Positions 7,482-15,445 of a stretch of DNA of 17,541 nucleotides are shown piece after piece. The position numbers and the translations under genes are program-made. This DNA is from CAZJGG01 sp964545475 (lineage in GTDB: Bacteria > Bacillota > Clostridia > Lachnospirales > JAISER01), in the NCBI GenBank assembly GCA_964545475.1, contig CAZJGG010000061.1, forward strand, positions 1-17,541, written 5' to 3'. The notes beneath the pieces are model-generated. The model was not told the origin of the DNA. It worked only from the letters and a program-made list of their open reading frames with translations, and did no database searches. Numbering within the stretch: position 1 is the stretch's first letter; each line of letters begins with the position of its first letter.

Positions 7482-7570
7482 ATAAGTAATTTGCCGTTTT
7501 CAAGAGCGATTCCATATTTTTTATCAATAAATACCGTAAAGAAAACCTTACAGAAAACAAAAAATTGGAA

Positions 7571-8047
7571 TTACAAATCGTCCCCTAAATTAAGCAGAAA
7601 AAAATTATGTATATATCTATCAAAATTATCGGAACAAGGATACAACTGAAGCATTAAGTAGTGGTAAGACGCCATATCTTTAGTATATACGTAATGCAAT
7701 AATAATTTTGCAATAAAGCATGAAAAACTTACATCCATATCCAAAAGACTCTGCTCGCTTTGATTGATTAATTTATCAATTCTTATAATGCAATCTCCAA
7801 TACACCGGTTCATAACATCAAGCGTTATATTATTAGCAAACATCTTCATGCCATATTCAAATAATTCCAACGCCGTATCATTTGATAAGTTATAGAAAAC
7901 ATATTCTTTATCCGGGTTAGGTATTGTGCTTGGATAATTTTCCAATATAAAATCACTGCATTTTGTAATCATATTAATTGCAGATTTATATTGCTTATCC
8001 GATAGTTTTATGCAATAACTTTTCCCTCTATATATGTAATATATCAT
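7571..8047 (-). CDS. Hypothetical protein, paralogue of the adjacent upstream gene
   Basis: I do not recognise the family of this 158-residue protein. It has no signal peptide and no clear membrane helix, and looks like a mainly helical cytoplasmic protein. Aligned without gaps over 150 residues it matches its upstream neighbour (8057-8521) at about 62 positions (roughly 41%, counted by eye). Shared blocks include FILE.Y, P.P.KEY.F, SNDTA.E.FEYGM.M and LLHY.Y. The ATG at 8047 follows GGGTG, and the neighbour's stop is 9 bp upstream, so the two are probably co-translated. It is the last gene of the beta-galactosidase operon before the terminator. The reading frame stays open for 36 more codons after its TAA. 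Function is unknown. Confidence 0.75.
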   Translation of the reverse strand: MIYYIYRGKSYCIKLSDKQYKSAINMITKCSDFILENYPSTIPNPDKEYVFYNLSNDTALELFEYGMKMFANNITLDVMNRCIGDCIIRIDKLINQSEQSLLDMDVSFSCFIAKLLLHYVYTKDMASYHYLMLQLYPCSDNFDRYIHNFFLLNLGDDL

Positions 8048-8056
8048 TTAATCACC

Positions 8057-8521
8057 CTAAAGACCAAGTCTTTCAAACCCCTCAGCATACCTTCCATATG
8101 GAAATCGAAACGGACAAAGCTGTGAAATTACGATTAGATATGAATGAATATCCCTTATATAAATATAATGCAATAATTGTTTAGAAATCAAACACGACAA
8201 ATGAACATCAACTTCATATTTTTCTACAACACTCGAGTTTATTAAAACTATAATTTTATTCAATTGATACTCTAAAAACAAATTTGCAATATCGGGAGCA
8301 ATTCCATTAGACAACATTCTCATGCCGTATTCAAAAAACTCACACGCTGTATCATTTGATATACTGTCAAAGATATATTCTTTTTCTGGGTGAGGCACGC
8401 CGCAAGCATAGTGTTCCAATATAAACTCGCTGCAAAAAATGACTATTTTATTAATAGAATGTTGCTGCTTTTCATTTAACTTAAAACATTCATTGCTTTT
8501 ATTGAAAAAATAAGAGACCAT
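8057..8521 (-). CDS. Hypothetical protein, first copy of a tandem pair
   Basis: I do not recognise the family of this 154-residue protein, which appears cytoplasmic and helical, with no signal peptide. The conserved core shared with the next gene runs from about residue 30 to 80: FILEHY, P.PEKEYIF, SNDTACEFFEYGMRM. A second shared block is VH.SC.I.KQLLHYIY (about 105-121). The ATG at 8521 is preceded by AGGTG at a normal distance and starts 15 bp after the LacI-family gene, so it belongs to the same transcript. The pair probably arose by duplication within the operon. A link to regulation or to sugar use is suggested only by position. Confidence 0.75.
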   Translation of the reverse strand: MVSYFFNKSNECFKLNEKQQHSINKIVIFCSEFILEHYACGVPHPEKEYIFDSISNDTACEFFEYGMRMLSNGIAPDIANLFLEYQLNKIIVLINSSVVEKYEVDVHLSCLISKQLLHYIYIRDIHSYLIVISQLCPFRFPYGRYAEGFERLGL

Positions 8522-8536
8522 ATGTTTTCACCTGCT

Positions 8537-9529
8537 TTATAATAACACGCGCGCGCTTTCTCTGACTAATAATGATGTAGGGATAATAACTTTTCTGCAA
8601 ACATCTCTTTGGGTTAAAAGCCTGTTTTCTATTAAATCTAAAGCCGCTTCCCCCATAGCATCCATATACAATTTCACTGTAGTTAACGGAGGCGTTAAAT
8701 ATTTAGCCTGAGAAACGTCGTTGAAGCCCACTATACTAACATCATCCGGTATAGACAATTTTAATTCACTGCAAGCAAGATAAGAACCAATGGCCATTGT
8801 GTCGTTTGCCACAAATATTGCGGTCGGTCGGTCATCTGCGCTTAACAGTTCCTTTGCCAGCTTATAGCCGTCTTCCGGGCTGTAATTACCGGCTCTTATA
8901 TAATTTTCATTGTAAAGATTAAGGTTTTCCAAATATTTACGGAAATAATACAACCTCTTGTCATTGTGAAGCACACCTTCCTCGTCTTCATCAACCCCAA
9001 CAATCATTCCGATTTTTTTATGATTAAGCCCAACTAAGTATTCAACCGCTGATAAAGTTGCTTTTTTATAATCAATTACAACAGAATCAAATAAATTTTC
9101 ATCCGGAGACAAATCTATAAAAACTGTAGGTATATTAAAGTTTTTTATTTTTTTAATATCGCTTTCATAAAAAGACCCAAGGCAAATTAAACCATCTAAC
9201 CCCTTTACAGAAGCGGCAGTGTCTTTTTTCGTAATTTTAGTTGTTTTAAAATTTTTCTCTTTTATAATTTTCTCCATTGCAACACGAATAGAGAGATAAA
9301 AAGTATCCATCAATTCATCTTCTAATGAATATGAATAATAGACACCAAGTTTAAATGCTTTTTTTCTATTTTTATTCTCTTTTTTTTCATAAGAAAGCAA
9401 TTCGGCCGCCTCAAAAACTTTCTGCTTTGTTTTGTCCGAAACATTTAATGTAGTATCATAATTAAGCACCCGAGAAACTGTTGTAATGCTTACGTTAGTT
9501 AGATTTGCAATGTCTTTAATAGTAGCCAT
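8537..9529 (-). CDS. LacI-family transcriptional regulator, EbgR/GalR-like
   Basis: This 330-residue protein starts with the typical LacI helix-turn-helix MATIKDIANLTNVSITTVSR (residues 1-20) and continues into a sugar-sensing periplasmic-binding-like domain from about residue 60. The parts LNYDTTLNVSDKTKQKV and YSYSLEDELMDTFYLSIRVAME resemble what I recall of E. coli EbgR and streptococcal GalR, which control beta-galactosidase or galactose genes. The usual hinge-helix residues after SYEKK are replaced by a Lys/Asn-rich stretch. I chose the ATG at 9529, since the family begins MATIKDIA; a TTG at 9538 is too close to the AGGAGGG site. The start overlaps the transporter gene end by 14 bp. It likely represses the lacZ operon and the divergent importer through the TTTACTWAGTAAA sites. 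Confidence 0.9.
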   Translation of the reverse strand: MATIKDIANLTNVSITTVSRVLNYDTTLNVSDKTKQKVFEAAELLSYEKKENKNRKKAFKLGVYYSYSLEDELMDTFYLSIRVAMEKIIKEKNFKTTKITKKDTAASVKGLDGLICLGSFYESDIKKIKNFNIPTVFIDLSPDENLFDSVVIDYKKATLSAVEYLVGLNHKKIGMIVGVDEDEEGVLHNDKRLYYFRKYLENLNLYNENYIRAGNYSPEDGYKLAKELLSADDRPTAIFVANDTMAIGSYLACSELKLSIPDDVSIVGFNDVSQAKYLTPPLTTVKLYMDAMGEAALDLIENRLLTQRDVCRKVIIPTSLLVRESARVLL

Positions 9530-10430
9530 TTTCCCCAATCCCTCCTGGGTTCTTTTTCGCTTTGCTAAAATATTTTAATCCCGGCTTTAGTTCAGCAGTT
9601 AATATTGCAATAAAAATAATAACACATCCAAAACCTGTACGCAATGTTAAAGCTTCTTTTAGTATTATTACAGAAAAAATAGCTCCGAAAAGTGATTCTG
9701 TAGACATTAGCACAGCAGCTTTTGTTTCAGTTGTGTGCTTTTGACATATAGTTTGAAGTAAAAACGCAATAGTCGTGCTAAACAGACCAAGATACAGCGC
9801 AGATATTAGGGCCGTTTCTGAAAAACCCGTTGTTTTTTCGCCACCCACAAATATTAGAGCAAAAAGTGAAATAACAGTAGCAGTAACCATTTGAACTAAA
9901 GTTAATGCAGCTGCATCGGTTTCCTTTTTTATAAATTCACTTGTAAAAAATATGTGAAAAGCAAAACCAACCGCACACATAATTGTTAAAAAATCTCCAA
10001 AGTTAATGGTAAGATCTGATTTCAGAGAAATTATACCAATGCCTAATATTGATAAAAATGCACCAATCGCACCGTATGCGTCTAACCTTCTTTTATATAT
10101 AGCAAAACTTATAAACGGTACAATAACAACGTTTATTGATGTTAAAAACGCATTTTTAGAAGGGGTTGTGTATACCAGCCCTACTGTTTGCAGCATAAAC
10201 GCTCCATATAAAATAATACCAAGTATAATACCGTATTTTAACGTTGCGGTTGTCAACCCTTTTAGCTTTCTAAAAAAAACAACTAAAAGGCATATAGATG
10301 CAACGCAAAAACGTATTGACAATGTTTCATATGGCGTGAAATATGTTAAAGATATATCACTTGCAACAAAACCGCTTCCCCATATTATAGCCACAATAAG
10401 CAGGCCAATTTCTCCGAAATAGTTTTTCAT
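9516..10430 (-). CDS. EamA/DMT-family membrane transporter
   Basis: This 304-residue protein has about ten membrane helices arranged as two EamA repeats (roughly residues 5-135 and 145-280). Family marks are IIWGSGFVASD (15-25) and, in the second half, LYLGLFSTTIAFLLQ. Members of the drug/metabolite transporter superfamily export or import metabolites; the substrate here is unknown. The ATG at 10430 begins one base after the stop of the glycosidase gene, with AAAGGAG upstream inside that gene. Its own end overlaps the LacI-family start. This packing shows it belongs to the beta-galactosidase operon, so it may release a sugar or by-product, but that is inferred from position only. Confidence 0.85.
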   Translation of the reverse strand: MKNYFGEIGLLIVAIIWGSGFVASDISLTYFTPYETLSIRFCVASICLLVVFFRKLKGLTTATLKYGIILGIILYGAFMLQTVGLVYTTPSKNAFLTSINVVIVPFISFAIYKRRLDAYGAIGAFLSILGIGIISLKSDLTINFGDFLTIMCAVGFAFHIFFTSEFIKKETDAAALTLVQMVTATVISLFALIFVGGEKTTGFSETALISALYLGLFSTTIAFLLQTICQKHTTETKAAVLMSTESLFGAIFSVIILKEALTLRTGFGCVIIFIAILTAELKPGLKYFSKAKKNPGGIGENGYY

Positions 10431-10431
10431 T

Positions 10432-12087
10432 TTATAAAAGCTCCTTTAATAATGTAAGATACACACCGGATGTCCAAGTAAAAGCTTTGTCCGAAAGCCC
10501 CTCTCCTGTTTTTGCGTTAAAGTTTTCTGCCATGCCTCCCTTTTGAACAAGACCAAAAAACTTATTTTTAATTTCTTCCGCAAATTCAGTATTACCGCTT
10601 GTTTTAAGCGCATCATAAAGAAGCAATGTAGGCGCACTCCATATAGGACCAAGCCAGTATCCATCATCTTTATAAAACGGACTGCTAAGGCTCTCGCTTG
10701 CTATTCCATAATCCGTTAAAAACTTACTCCTTAAATTTTCAATAATCCCTTGCAATATTTCTTCCGGCAGCCTATATGCAATAATAACAGGCAATTGCAG
10801 TAACAAGCTTGATTTATACGGCACTACATTGTTATCACTATATGTTCTCGCCACAAAACCATTTTCATAGTAAAAATCTTCTAATAAAATCCGATACAGT
10901 TCATCAGCTTTTTGTTTATGCCAATGCATATCTTGTGGCAAATTAAGTTCCTTTGCCATATCTGCCATAATATCAAAATGCCGTATAAGGTGGGCAAGCA
11001 AATCCGGTGAGGCTACAGGTAAGCATTTACGAAACACTGATGCATTATCAAAACCGGAATCATTGCCGTGAAAATACAATGGCGCATTCATATTTTTTAA
11101 TATTCTGTGGTTAAGCCAAAACTCCCCTTGCCTTTTAAAACTTAAGTATGCTTTTTCCATTATCTTTTTTTGATTAAAGTAAGAATTTTGCCGACGCATT
11201 TTAGAAAACGCCCAGCTATGCACAGGAGGCTTTAGGCAATTATAGGAAACAAATTTATCATTAATAAAGTCTGGGTACGCTCCTTGTTCATTCTGAAATT
11301 TAAAAAACAATTCTAATTGAGCAAAACTTAACTCAGGGAAATCCTTGGATAATGCTATAGCATTAAAAGCGTTATCCCAGCTCCAAATGTTATTCATAAC
11401 ATTTTTAGACATATATACGGCATAATCATTGATTATTCCTGACGGCTTAACAACGCAAGACCATAAAATATACGAAGCCAATTTAGTGCTGTCTAATTCA
11501 TTTTCAGCAGGAGCAATTTTGCAGTAAAAATCCAAATACTCAGCTCTTACTTTATCCGCATATAACACAAATGAGCGATATGACTTTTCGTAATTAGCGG
11601 TATGCCTAAATTCTTCAATAACCATATAGCTATTTCCGCTCATTACAATTCGGATATGTTCATTACCAACAAACTTCCAAGGGGCATCTATAGTTATTTC
11701 GCCTTCTATTACTTTAAACAGATACTTAATTTCTTTTGTATAAAAGTCAAAATGATAAGTTCTTTCATCTAACTTTAAAAGACTGTCGTATCTGTTTTTT
11801 AAACATGTAAGCTTTAATGTTAAACCTTTGGTTTCAATATTTACAAGGTTTTCTTCCCCAAAGCAAATACGTACAAATCCGTTATCATATCTAAACGTTA
11901 ACAACGTTTCCGTAAAGCAAATATTAGGGGTCACAGGCTGATTATTACAAAAAAACGTTAGCAAAAAAACTTTGCTTTGAGATTCATCCCCACCATGTAA
12001 ATCCTTTAAATAAAAGCCCCCGTTAATCTCCGATATTGCAAAATAGCTCCCAAACCTGCTAAAAGGCACATCCTTCAAGTCAAACAT
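10432..12087 (-). CDS. MGH1/GH63-like glycoside hydrolase
   Basis: This 551-residue protein has an N-terminal beta-rich region (about 1-190) and a C-terminal (alpha/alpha)6-barrel glycosidase domain of the mannosylglycerate-hydrolase/GH63 type. Key blocks are IWSWDNAFNAIAL (234-246), NDSGFDNAS (342-350), PDLLAHL (361-367), DGYWLGPIWSAPTLL (475-489) and MAENFNAKTGEG (519-530). By family logic the acid is Asp343 or Asp347 and the base is Glu521. Related enzymes cut alpha-linked glucose or mannose residues. No signal peptide is seen, so it works in the cytoplasm. The ATG at 12087 follows GGGGAGG by six bases; the TTG at 12105 lies upstream of that site. It starts 21 bp after lacZ, so both enzymes probably act on the same imported glycan. 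Confidence 0.8.
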   Translation of the reverse strand: MFDLKDVPFSRFGSYFAISEINGGFYLKDLHGGDESQSKVFLLTFFCNNQPVTPNICFTETLLTFRYDNGFVRICFGEENLVNIETKGLTLKLTCLKNRYDSLLKLDERTYHFDFYTKEIKYLFKVIEGEITIDAPWKFVGNEHIRIVMSGNSYMVIEEFRHTANYEKSYRSFVLYADKVRAEYLDFYCKIAPAENELDSTKLASYILWSCVVKPSGIINDYAVYMSKNVMNNIWSWDNAFNAIALSKDFPELSFAQLELFFKFQNEQGAYPDFINDKFVSYNCLKPPVHSWAFSKMRRQNSYFNQKKIMEKAYLSFKRQGEFWLNHRILKNMNAPLYFHGNDSGFDNASVFRKCLPVASPDLLAHLIRHFDIMADMAKELNLPQDMHWHKQKADELYRILLEDFYYENGFVARTYSDNNVVPYKSSLLLQLPVIIAYRLPEEILQGIIENLRSKFLTDYGIASESLSSPFYKDDGYWLGPIWSAPTLLLYDALKTSGNTEFAEEIKNKFFGLVQKGGMAENFNAKTGEGLSDKAFTWTSGVYLTLLKELL

Positions 12088-12108
12088 AACAAACCTCCCC
12101 GTCAATCT

Positions 12109-15100
12109 TTAGCATACCGATATTGTAAAGCCAAAATTAAAATCCATTGGTTTAAGCTGATATGGCGGCAGCTGGTCTTCTCCACAGCTGTTGCTCCCAA
12201 GTCCTAATTGCTTATAATCTATATTTATTGTAACAAAATCATCTCTTTTAATATTGTTAATGTGTTTAGCGTTTTCCAATGATTCTTTTGTGTAATCATG
12301 TACAGAAAAACGGAACGTATCATCGCTTTTAAATTTAATTTGAGATTCACGACTTCTTAAAGCAAACCATGAAACGTCCCCTCTAGAGCCGTTTTCTTGG
12401 GGATATACATAATTTGTATGCATTTGAGTAACAGGGGCATTGTATAAACCGATAAATGCACTGTCTGCGCTGTCATCATAATTTTCGTTAAAGCCACGGC
12501 CAAGCCACTCCACTTCAATAAAATCCCCGGGTATTGACATTTCCAACCCAATTCTTGGAATTAAATCAGGCACAAGTGTTGATTTTACATATAATTTCCC
12601 TGTTAAGTCAAGGTGAATTTCCGGGGCGGCATTAACTGTATAAACATACCTAAGCTTATACCCCCACGCCGCATTTAACAAACTAAAATGCTTATATATA
12701 GTTACTACTACGCCGTCATTTGTTTTAACAGCTTCAAAACTTTCACACCATTCGCTGTTTAACTGTAGAAAATACTTGTTTTTCCAATCATTAATTTTAT
12801 ACATGTCGTTATCAATAGGTGCACGCCAAATAGTTAATGCAGGGCTTTTCACTATATTTTCCTTGCCGTTGGCTTTAAAACTCTCCAAAGTTCCATACAC
12901 TTTATTAAAAGTTACAGAAAAATCTTCTCCTTTAATTTCAAGCATAACCGGATTTTCTTCAATTTTTAATGATGCTAAATCGGTTTTTTGTTTTACTTCT
13001 TCTGCTGTTTCAAAATAAGGCAACAAAAATTGTTCTTCTGTTATTACATGCCCTTTTTCGGCATAGTCGCAGCCATTTACTAACTTAAAGCAGACATTTA
13101 TATAATATTTTGTATTTGGCTCTATTGTAAACTTGGGCACATCAATTTCTATAGTTCCGCTTTCTCCCGGCATAATGTCCGGCAGTAGCGCTTTTCCGCT
13201 ATAACTAAATCCATAAAAATTTGATATTGTATAATTCATTTCTGTGTGGCTCAAATCTATAAAGTCATATAAGTTTGTAATTTGCAAACAAATTTTATCA
13301 ATATTCGCTTGTAATAAATCTGTACAAATTGGCTCAATAATCTTCTTAAATTCAAATAGCGCTGGAGACGGCTGTCTGTCTGGCATTATAAGCCCATCAC
13401 TGCAAAAATTGGAGTTATTAGGAAAATCTCCGTAATCTCCGCCGTAACGGTAAAACACATTTCCTTCTTCATCTAAAGCTTCAATTGCTTGGTCAAACCA
13501 TTCCCAAATTAAGCCACCCTGGAGCCTTTTATACTTTCTAAATACGTCTTGATATTCTTTAAGCCCTCCCGGTCCATTACCCATTGCGTGCCCGTATTCG
13601 CACAAAATATGCGGCTTCTGCCCTTCTTCGTTTTGCCCAATAAACTTAAGCTTTTCAAGCCGTGTGTACATAGTTGAGTAAACGTCTGCCGCAACGGCAT
13701 TAACGTCTCCTTCATAGTGAACAAGTCTTGTTTGGTCAAGGCTTTTGCAAGTATTAAACATAGAAACAAAATTACAACCAAAACCAGATTCATTACCTAA
13801 AGACCACATAATAATTGAGGGGTGGTTTCTGTCTCTTTGAACTAATCTTTCAATTCTGTCTACATAAACCTTTTCCCATTCTTTGTTGTTGGAAATTGCG
13901 TTATAATACCCTGTTAGCTCAAAACCGTGACATTCCAAGTCTGCTTCATCTATTACATAAAGACCGTATATATCGCATAAATCATATAAATAATCATCGC
14001 AAGGGTAATGAGATGTGCGAATGGCGTTAATATTATTCTGCTTCATCATTATAACGTCGTTAAGCATATTCTCTTGTAAAACAGTTCGACCGTGCTTTGG
14101 GTCAAAGTCGTGGCGGTTTACACCATTTAACATTATTGCTTTTCCGTTTATTAAAAAATTACATCCCAAAACTTCGATTTTTCTAAATCCAACGTTAATT
14201 CTCGTGCTCTCAATAATAGCTCCGTTTTCATAAAGTGTTAAACAAAAGATATACAAATTAGGTTCTTCCGCATTCCATTTTTTCACATCAGCAATTAATT
14301 GGTTAATTGATATGTTAGAAACTTCTTTCATATCAACACTTAATTCTTTGGTTTGACTGAAAACTACTTCACTTCCATAAAAAAGCTCTGCTTTTAAGCT
14401 TAGAGAAGCGTTTTTATCAGTACCGTTTTTTATATAAATATTAGCACTAAAAATTCCGTCTTTATATTGTTTATCAAGATCAGCTTCTATAATAACATCT
14501 TGAATTGTGTATTTCTCTTGGGTAAATAAATACACGCTTCTAAAAATTCCGCTTAACCACCACATATCTTGGTCTTCTAAATAAGTTCCATCGGAATAAG
14601 CGTATACACGGACTGTTATTTGATTTTCACCCTCGTGTAAAAGAGACGAAACATCAAAAGAGGACGGAAGACGGCTAACTTTGCTGTACCCTATAAATTC
14701 ACCATTTACCCACACCTCATATGCGCTGTCTACTCCGTCAAATTTAAGTATATATGCTTTGTTTTTATCAAATCTATCTATAGTAAAATTTCTTCTGTAA
14801 AGCCCCGTTGGGTTTTGGTTAGGCACAAAAGGTGGATTTATTGGGAACAGATAATACAAATCAGTATAATGCATTTTTCCATAGCCCTTAGTTTGCCAGC
14901 AAGAAGGCACTTGAAGCTTATCCCATCCATCTGAATTAAATCCAGGCTCTGTAAAATTCTCCGGAGAATATTCTGGGCATTCTACTAATAAAAAATCCCA
15001 CAAGCCGTCCAGCGACAAAAAACCATTCTGGTTTTCTCTGACATTTTCCTTAATTCCATCGTTTATTCTATAAAAATTAGTAGTCTGTGGCAAGCGGTTT

Positions 15101-15156
15101 ATATTGGTTATCGTAATATCTTCATATAAATGTGCTTTTCTTATTTTATTCTCCAT
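12109..15156 (-). CDS. lacZ: Beta-galactosidase, GH2, LacZ type
   Basis: This 1015-residue enzyme is close in length to E. coli LacZ (1023-1024) and hydrolyses terminal beta-galactosides in the cytoplasm; there is no signal peptide. Domains in order are the sugar-binding domain with SLDGLWDF (48-55), immunoglobulin-like domains, and the TIM barrel with NGVNRHDFDPKHGR (344-357) and IRTSHYP (379-385). The acid/base is Glu456 in WSLGNESG and the nucleophile is Glu520 in LCEYGHAMGN. The C-terminal small-chain-like domain begins near FSVTFNKVYG. The ATG at 15156 has AAGGGGG eight bases upstream; 21 extra residues to 15219 would start inside the promoter. It is the first gene of the minus-strand operon and diverges from a sugar-binding protein gene. 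The true substrate may be a larger galactoside than lactose. Confidence 0.96.
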   Translation of the reverse strand: MENKIRKAHLYEDITITNINRLPQTTNFYRINDGIKENVRENQNGFLSLDGLWDFLLVECPEYSPENFTEPGFNSDGWDKLQVPSCWQTKGYGKMHYTDLYYLFPINPPFVPNQNPTGLYRRNFTIDRFDKNKAYILKFDGVDSAYEVWVNGEFIGYSKVSRLPSSFDVSSLLHEGENQITVRVYAYSDGTYLEDQDMWWLSGIFRSVYLFTQEKYTIQDVIIEADLDKQYKDGIFSANIYIKNGTDKNASLSLKAELFYGSEVVFSQTKELSVDMKEVSNISINQLIADVKKWNAEEPNLYIFCLTLYENGAIIESTRINVGFRKIEVLGCNFLINGKAIMLNGVNRHDFDPKHGRTVLQENMLNDVIMMKQNNINAIRTSHYPCDDYLYDLCDIYGLYVIDEADLECHGFELTGYYNAISNNKEWEKVYVDRIERLVQRDRNHPSIIMWSLGNESGFGCNFVSMFNTCKSLDQTRLVHYEGDVNAVAADVYSTMYTRLEKLKFIGQNEEGQKPHILCEYGHAMGNGPGGLKEYQDVFRKYKRLQGGLIWEWFDQAIEALDEEGNVFYRYGGDYGDFPNNSNFCSDGLIMPDRQPSPALFEFKKIIEPICTDLLQANIDKICLQITNLYDFIDLSHTEMNYTISNFYGFSYSGKALLPDIMPGESGTIEIDVPKFTIEPNTKYYINVCFKLVNGCDYAEKGHVITEEQFLLPYFETAEEVKQKTDLASLKIEENPVMLEIKGEDFSVTFNKVYGTLESFKANGKENIVKSPALTIWRAPIDNDMYKINDWKNKYFLQLNSEWCESFEAVKTNDGVVVTIYKHFSLLNAAWGYKLRYVYTVNAAPEIHLDLTGKLYVKSTLVPDLIPRIGLEMSIPGDFIEVEWLGRGFNENYDDSADSAFIGLYNAPVTQMHTNYVYPQENGSRGDVSWFALRSRESQIKFKSDDTFRFSVHDYTKESLENAKHINNIKRDDFVTINIDYKQLGLGSNSCGEDQLPPYQLKPMDFNFGFTISVC

Positions 15157-15190
15157 TGAAAATACCCCCTTAACGGTTTTATATATATCA

Positions 15191-15219
15191 ATCATACAAA
15201 TAAAATAGTAAAATGTCAA
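15191..15219 (-). promoter_or_regulatory. Promoter of the lacZ operon
   Basis: On the minus strand TTGACA (15214-15219), a 17-base spacer and TATGAT (15191-15196) form a near-consensus sigma-A promoter. Transcription should start near 15184, giving a leader of about 28 bases ahead of the ATG at 15156. Confidence 0.85.
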
Positions 15220-15223
15220 TAGT

Positions 15224-15236
15224 TTTACTTAGTAAA
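15224..15236. promoter_or_regulatory. Operator 1, TTTACTTAGTAAA
   Basis: A perfect 13-bp palindrome with one central base lies five bases upstream of the lacZ -35 box. It matches two sites on the other side of the intergenic region. The LacI-family protein at 8537-9529 is the likely binder (inference). Confidence 0.75.
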
Positions 15237-15321
15237 TTGTATAATAAATAGACTTAAATATTAAAAGATTTATTTATTAGCACACTTGTATTTAAGTAAT
15301 ATTTAAATATTTAAAAAATTC

Positions 15322-15331
15322 TTACTAGTAA
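15322..15331. promoter_or_regulatory. Operator-like site 2, TTACTAGTAA
   Basis: The same half-sites TTACT/AGTAA meet here without the central base, between the two divergent promoters. It may be an auxiliary site with altered spacing or a chance palindrome in AT-rich DNA. Confidence 0.4.
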
Positions 15332-15367
15332 TAATATAAAGTATTTTAAAAAATTTATAAAAAACTA

Positions 15368-15395
15368 TTGACTGTTTTAAAAAATGTGTTAAAAT
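15368..15395 (+). promoter_or_regulatory. Promoter of the oligosaccharide importer operon
   Basis: TTGACT (15368-15373), a 16-base spacer and TAAAAT (15390-15395) form a good sigma-A promoter. Transcription should start near 15402, about 44 bases before the ATG of the binding protein. Confidence 0.75.
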
Positions 15396-15407
15396 TTACT
15401 TAGTAAT
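15395..15407. promoter_or_regulatory. Operator 3, TTTACTTAGTAAT
   Basis: Twelve of 13 bases match operator 1. It covers the end of the -10 box and the predicted start of transcription of the importer operon, a classic place for repression. Confidence 0.75.
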
Positions 15408-15419
15408 AAAATTCATTAT

Positions 15420-15432
15420 TTTACTAAGTAAA
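15420..15432. promoter_or_regulatory. Operator 4, TTTACTAAGTAAA
   Basis: A perfect 13-bp palindrome centred 25 bp from operator 3. It lies downstream of the predicted transcription start and touches the ribosome binding site AAGGAG (15431-15436) of the binding-protein gene, so a bound repressor would block elongation. Confidence 0.78.
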
Positions 15433-15445
15433 GGAGTGCTTATTT

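Noticed and set aside
7446..7649. A 67-codon plus-strand reading frame across 7446-7649.
   Set aside because: It overlaps the end of the conserved paralogue gene on the minus strand, has no clear ribosome binding site and an ordinary AT-rich composition.
15156..15219. LacZ start 21 residues further upstream at 15219.
   Set aside because: That codon lies in the -35 box of the lacZ promoter, upstream of the predicted transcription start.
15157..15445. CcpA-type catabolite repression sites in the divergent promoter region.
   Set aside because: I found no sequence close to the TGWAANCGNTWNCA consensus there; the palindromes present are of a different kind.
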